Source: Desulfobacterales bacterium
GTDB taxonomy: Bacteria; Desulfobacterota; Desulfobacteria; Desulfobacterales; JAIPEE01
Assembly: GCA_021737275.1 (NCBI GenBank)
Contig: JAIPEE010000038.1
Location: 1-34,831 of the forward strand
Reading direction: 5' to 3'
Length of the DNA stretch: 34,831 nucleotides
Made by a program: the position numbers and the translations under genes. The notes below the pieces were generated by a model, which did no database searches, was not told the DNA's origin, and worked only from the letters and a program-made list of their open reading frames with translations. Numbering within the stretch: position 1 is the stretch's first letter; each line of letters begins with the position of its first letter. Below, in pieces: positions 32,759-34,831 of this stretch.

Positions 32759-34018
32759 CTATTGCTCAACTGAAAAGGGATTTAGAAACTGCCGTCTCCA
32801 AAGAAGTTTCTTATCCACTTCATTTAGCTCAGCTTCTTCACAGACGGCGTCCCAATGCTGTTCGATTGCGGCAATTATGTTACCGAATGTTTCACGGGCT
32901 TCTTCCCCAGAAAGAAGGAAGTTATGCGCGGTTTCATGGCACGTTTTGAGTTGACTCAGATTATTGTCGCCAGATATAAGCATGGCCTGTGAAGCTTCAT
33001 TGCCTGCCCGGCCCTGCGGACAAATGTCATAAGCAGGTGTCAGGGTTAATGCTTTACCATCCCAAAATGCCGCATGGTTCCGCGCATGATCGTCGGTATT
33101 GCCGCACAGAATATTGAAGACGAGTCGAGAGAATAGCTCTTTCAGTGTATGCTTTGGGTTGGTAAAACGATGGCGGATAATTTCGGATAACGTTTCATAG
33201 CTGGCGTACCTCACCATCATGTCATCCAGGCGAAACAGAGTTAGAGCTGAGACCATGGCCTTTCGTGCCCACTTGTCACCTGTTGGAACGCGGTCAAAGC
33301 GCTCGATCAACAGTACATCTTTGTTAGTCGCTTTAGCCAGTTTTACCGGCGCAACATTCAACCCGGCCAATTCAGCCAATCGCATGGCGATGAATTCAGC
33401 TTTAACGACGCTGTACAAATCGGTGCTGGATGAAAACTTGGCCACGTATTTTTTACCTTGGTCTTGAATTAAGGCTTTAGGACGAGCACCGCCAATAGAG
33501 CTACCATGGAACAACGCCTGATCCAACTCCGGTGTAAGGGGTATACCTTTTTCGACCCGTTCTGCAGATTCAATCAATTCTTCCATACTGACATTATTTG
33601 AAATACGCGGTACATATTCTGTAGGGGAGCACTGAAAATCAAGCGCACCGATCCGGTCCGAGCCGGACTCCAGCAGATAAGTCAGTTCATCTATTTCGGC
33701 AGTATCAGTGTCGGCGCCTTTAAGCCCTATCTTTTTGTTGATAATCACACGCCGGCCCCACGCATCAGGCGCGGCGTCCCTGATGCAGCCGGGCATGGCC
33801 AGCCCCTGGGCCAAGGGGAGCACTCCTGCCTTTAGCGGCAGTTCGGGTTCGTAAATTGAGATTGCTGGTATACTGTCACCGATACGATCCAGATAGCTTT
33901 TACCATAGTTGAACAGGTTATTTCCGTTATCAGCTTCGAGCCGGCCGGCTATAACAGGATCAGTTTCACCCGGCAGCCATATCCAGACAAAGGCTTCTTT
34001 CTCTCTCTTAGAAGTCAT
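32759..34018 (-). CDS. hipA: HipA-family serine/threonine kinase toxin
   Basis: A 419-residue HipA-type kinase, close to the usual 410-440. The N-terminal subdomain is followed by the phosphate-loop GSSIGGARPK (172-181), which includes the autophosphorylated serine region of the family, then KYVAKFSS (nucleotide-binding lysine), the catalytic GNTDDHARNH (Asp309 or Asp310) and the metal-binding PAYD (Asp331). E. coli HipA phosphorylates glutamyl-tRNA synthetase to arrest growth; the target here is not known. All catalytic motifs are present, so it appears active. It overlaps the upstream antitoxin gene by 11 bases, so expression is coupled. GC content is higher than in region C, consistent with transfer. 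Confidence 0.92.
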   Translation of the reverse strand: MTSKREKEAFVWIWLPGETDPVIAGRLEADNGNNLFNYGKSYLDRIGDSIPAISIYEPELPLKAGVLPLAQGLAMPGCIRDAAPDAWGRRVIINKKIGLKGADTDTAEIDELTYLLESGSDRIGALDFQCSPTEYVPRISNNVSMEELIESAERVEKGIPLTPELDQALFHGSSIGGARPKALIQDQGKKYVAKFSSSTDLYSVVKAEFIAMRLAELAGLNVAPVKLAKATNKDVLLIERFDRVPTGDKWARKAMVSALTLFRLDDMMVRYASYETLSEIIRHRFTNPKHTLKELFSRLVFNILCGNTDDHARNHAAFWDGKALTLTPAYDICPQGRAGNEASQAMLISGDNNLSQLKTCHETAHNFLLSGEEARETFGNIIAAIEQHWDAVCEEAELNEVDKKLLWRRQFLNPFSVEQ

Positions 34019-34349
34019 CGTGCACCGCTTTGGATTTCTTGCGAACAGATTTTGGCAGGAGCGTCAATTTTTCCCTGGTTTGATGCAGGTATTTAGTCAG
34101 AGTAGTGTCATCGGCATCAAACAACTTGATACCAACAATGGTTGCCACTTCGAAAACGGCTCCGATTTCACATTTGAGGTTGCCTTTTTCGATGCGTTGC
34201 AGTAGTCCTCTGGAAATACCGGCTCGATCGGCCACTTCCTGAGCAGTGAGCTTACGCTCATTACGCGCTTCGCGGATTAATGCGCCAAGCAAGGCAGTCG
34301 CATCACGGTTATAGCGTGAGTAGGTGCGTGTGATGGCCTTTGACATCAT
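34008..34349 (-). CDS. hipB: HipB-type XRE-family antitoxin/repressor
   Basis: A 113-residue DNA-binding protein with a lambda-type HTH (ALIREARNERKLTAQEVADR, then GISRGLLQRIEKGN, about residues 24-58) and a C-terminal extension likely to contact HipA. It neutralises the kinase and represses the operon. ATG codons at 34349 and 34346 are both possible; GGGGA lies a few bases upstream and is better spaced for the second. It is first in the operon, overlapping hipA by 11 bases. Confidence 0.9.
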   Translation of the reverse strand: MMSKAITRTYSRYNRDATALLGALIREARNERKLTAQEVADRAGISRGLLQRIEKGNLKCEIGAVFEVATIVGIKLFDADDTTLTKYLHQTREKLTLLPKSVRKKSKAVHDDF

Positions 34350-34407
34350 TTCCCCTTTAGTTTACATATATACCATAAAATAGATTAATGATCTTTCTGT
34401 GAACCAC

Positions 34408-34436
34408 AAGATAGTGAATTCTCAACAGCTTGTCAA
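34408..34436 (-). promoter_or_regulatory. Sigma-70 promoter of hipBA
   Basis: On the minus strand TTGACA (34436-34431) and TATCTT (34413-34408) are separated by exactly 17 bases. Predicted start near 34401, about 50 bases before the hipB start. Confidence 0.7.
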
Positions 34437-34442
34437 GACATA

Positions 34443-34469
34443 TTTGATCCGTATATAGATCATATAACA
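34443..34469. promoter_or_regulatory. Imperfect palindrome upstream of the hipBA promoter
   Basis: TATTTGATC and GATCATATA form arms that match at 8 of 9 positions around an 8-base centre, next to the -35 box. Position suggests an operator for the HipB repressor; binding is inferred. Confidence 0.4.
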
Positions 34470-34831
34470 TCCTTATGGGCTATACATAGAGCATTTATTA
34501 ATAATTTTGATTTTAGATGAGAACAAGGACGCCATCGTAATGATGATGTATGAAGAAAATTAAATGCCGGACTCTGAGTAGTCCTGGAGTTTGATTAATT
34601 TAACCGAAAAAACTGTGACATTTTTGGAACACTTTATTCAACAAAAGTTGCCGCAATTACCACAATTGATTTTTTGTTCTTTGGTATTTTTATTAACTAA
34701 AGTTTAGAGTTACAGCTCCACCTGGCATCTCATTTTATAGGTGGATGATTTTTAACAATTTGCTCTTTTACAATTAACGGTGCACCCTTTACTACAGTCA
34801 GGTACAAAATGGCTCATTTGGCGGTTTGAAT

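Larger units (their letters stand above)
34350..34831. other. Upstream region of hipBA and gene-free right edge
   Basis: Bases 34350-34470 hold the hipBA promoter and an imperfect palindrome. Beyond that I see no intact gene. A 7-base inverted repeat (TCCACCT ... AGGTGGA, about 34715-34744) before a short T-run is a weak hairpin. The last 100 bases have short open stretches on the minus strand, interrupted by stops, that match no family I know. Confidence 0.4.

Noticed and set aside
32739-32954. Plus-strand open frame of 71 codons near the hipA end
   Set aside because: Overlaps the 3' end of hipA in antisense and has no ribosome site or family features.

Overview
The window is AT-rich, gene-dense bacterial DNA carrying two unrelated anaerobe-style catabolic/uptake clusters, both read on the minus strand, with mobile-element debris and a toxin-antitoxin pair around them. 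The oxygen-sensitive glycyl radical enzyme with its radical-SAM activase, the sigma-54 regulator, the two Liv-type ABC importers with signal-peptide binding proteins and the TetR and HipBA genes suggest a Gram-negative strict anaerobe, perhaps a Desulfobacterota-type sulfate reducer. That placement is inference only; no rRNA or tRNA gene is present to test it.

Region A (about 1-13,970) looks like a system for importing and opening a cyclic amide, imide or ureide. A SBP-LivG-LivF-LivH-LivM importer is followed by a metal amidohydrolase, HyuB, HyuA and a nitrilase-fold amidase. A divergent TetR-type regulator sits upstream, and a near-consensus sigma-70 promoter for the operon has its -10 box inside a palindrome. 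Facing the end of the operon is a more GC-rich gene for a polysaccharide-deacetylase-fold enzyme of the PgdA/PuuE/cyclic-imidase kind. The substrate cannot be named from sequence; hydantoin- or creatinine-like ring opening is the leading idea.

Region B (13,971-14,927) has no intact gene and carries the decayed C-terminal part of an IS66-type transposase.

Region C (14,928-30,729) runs, in transcription order, from a PAS-PAS-AAA+ sigma-54 activator through a small orphan protein, an APC amino-acid/amine permease, a metallophosphoesterase, a nucleotidyltransferase-fold protein, an SDR dehydrogenase, a second complete Liv importer (SBP-H-M-G-F), a glycyl radical enzyme and its activase. A textbook -24/-12 promoter lies just upstream of the small-protein/permease genes, with repeated TGATGCA sites and an 18-bp palindrome further upstream. 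A small nitrogenous or hydroxylated compound probably enters through one or both transporters, is cleaved or dehydrated by the glycyl radical enzyme, and the carbonyl product is reduced or oxidised by the SDR. The nucleotidyltransferase/phosphoesterase pair in the middle is unexplained.

Region D (30,730-34,831) is accessory DNA: an IS21-family remnant (istA start fused by deletion to a broken istB) that cuts off the C-terminus of a neighbouring conserved gene, then an apparently intact hipBA-type module with its own promoter. The most interesting parts are the unassigned glycyl radical enzyme and its cluster, the NTase/phosphoesterase pair, and the cyclic-amide module.
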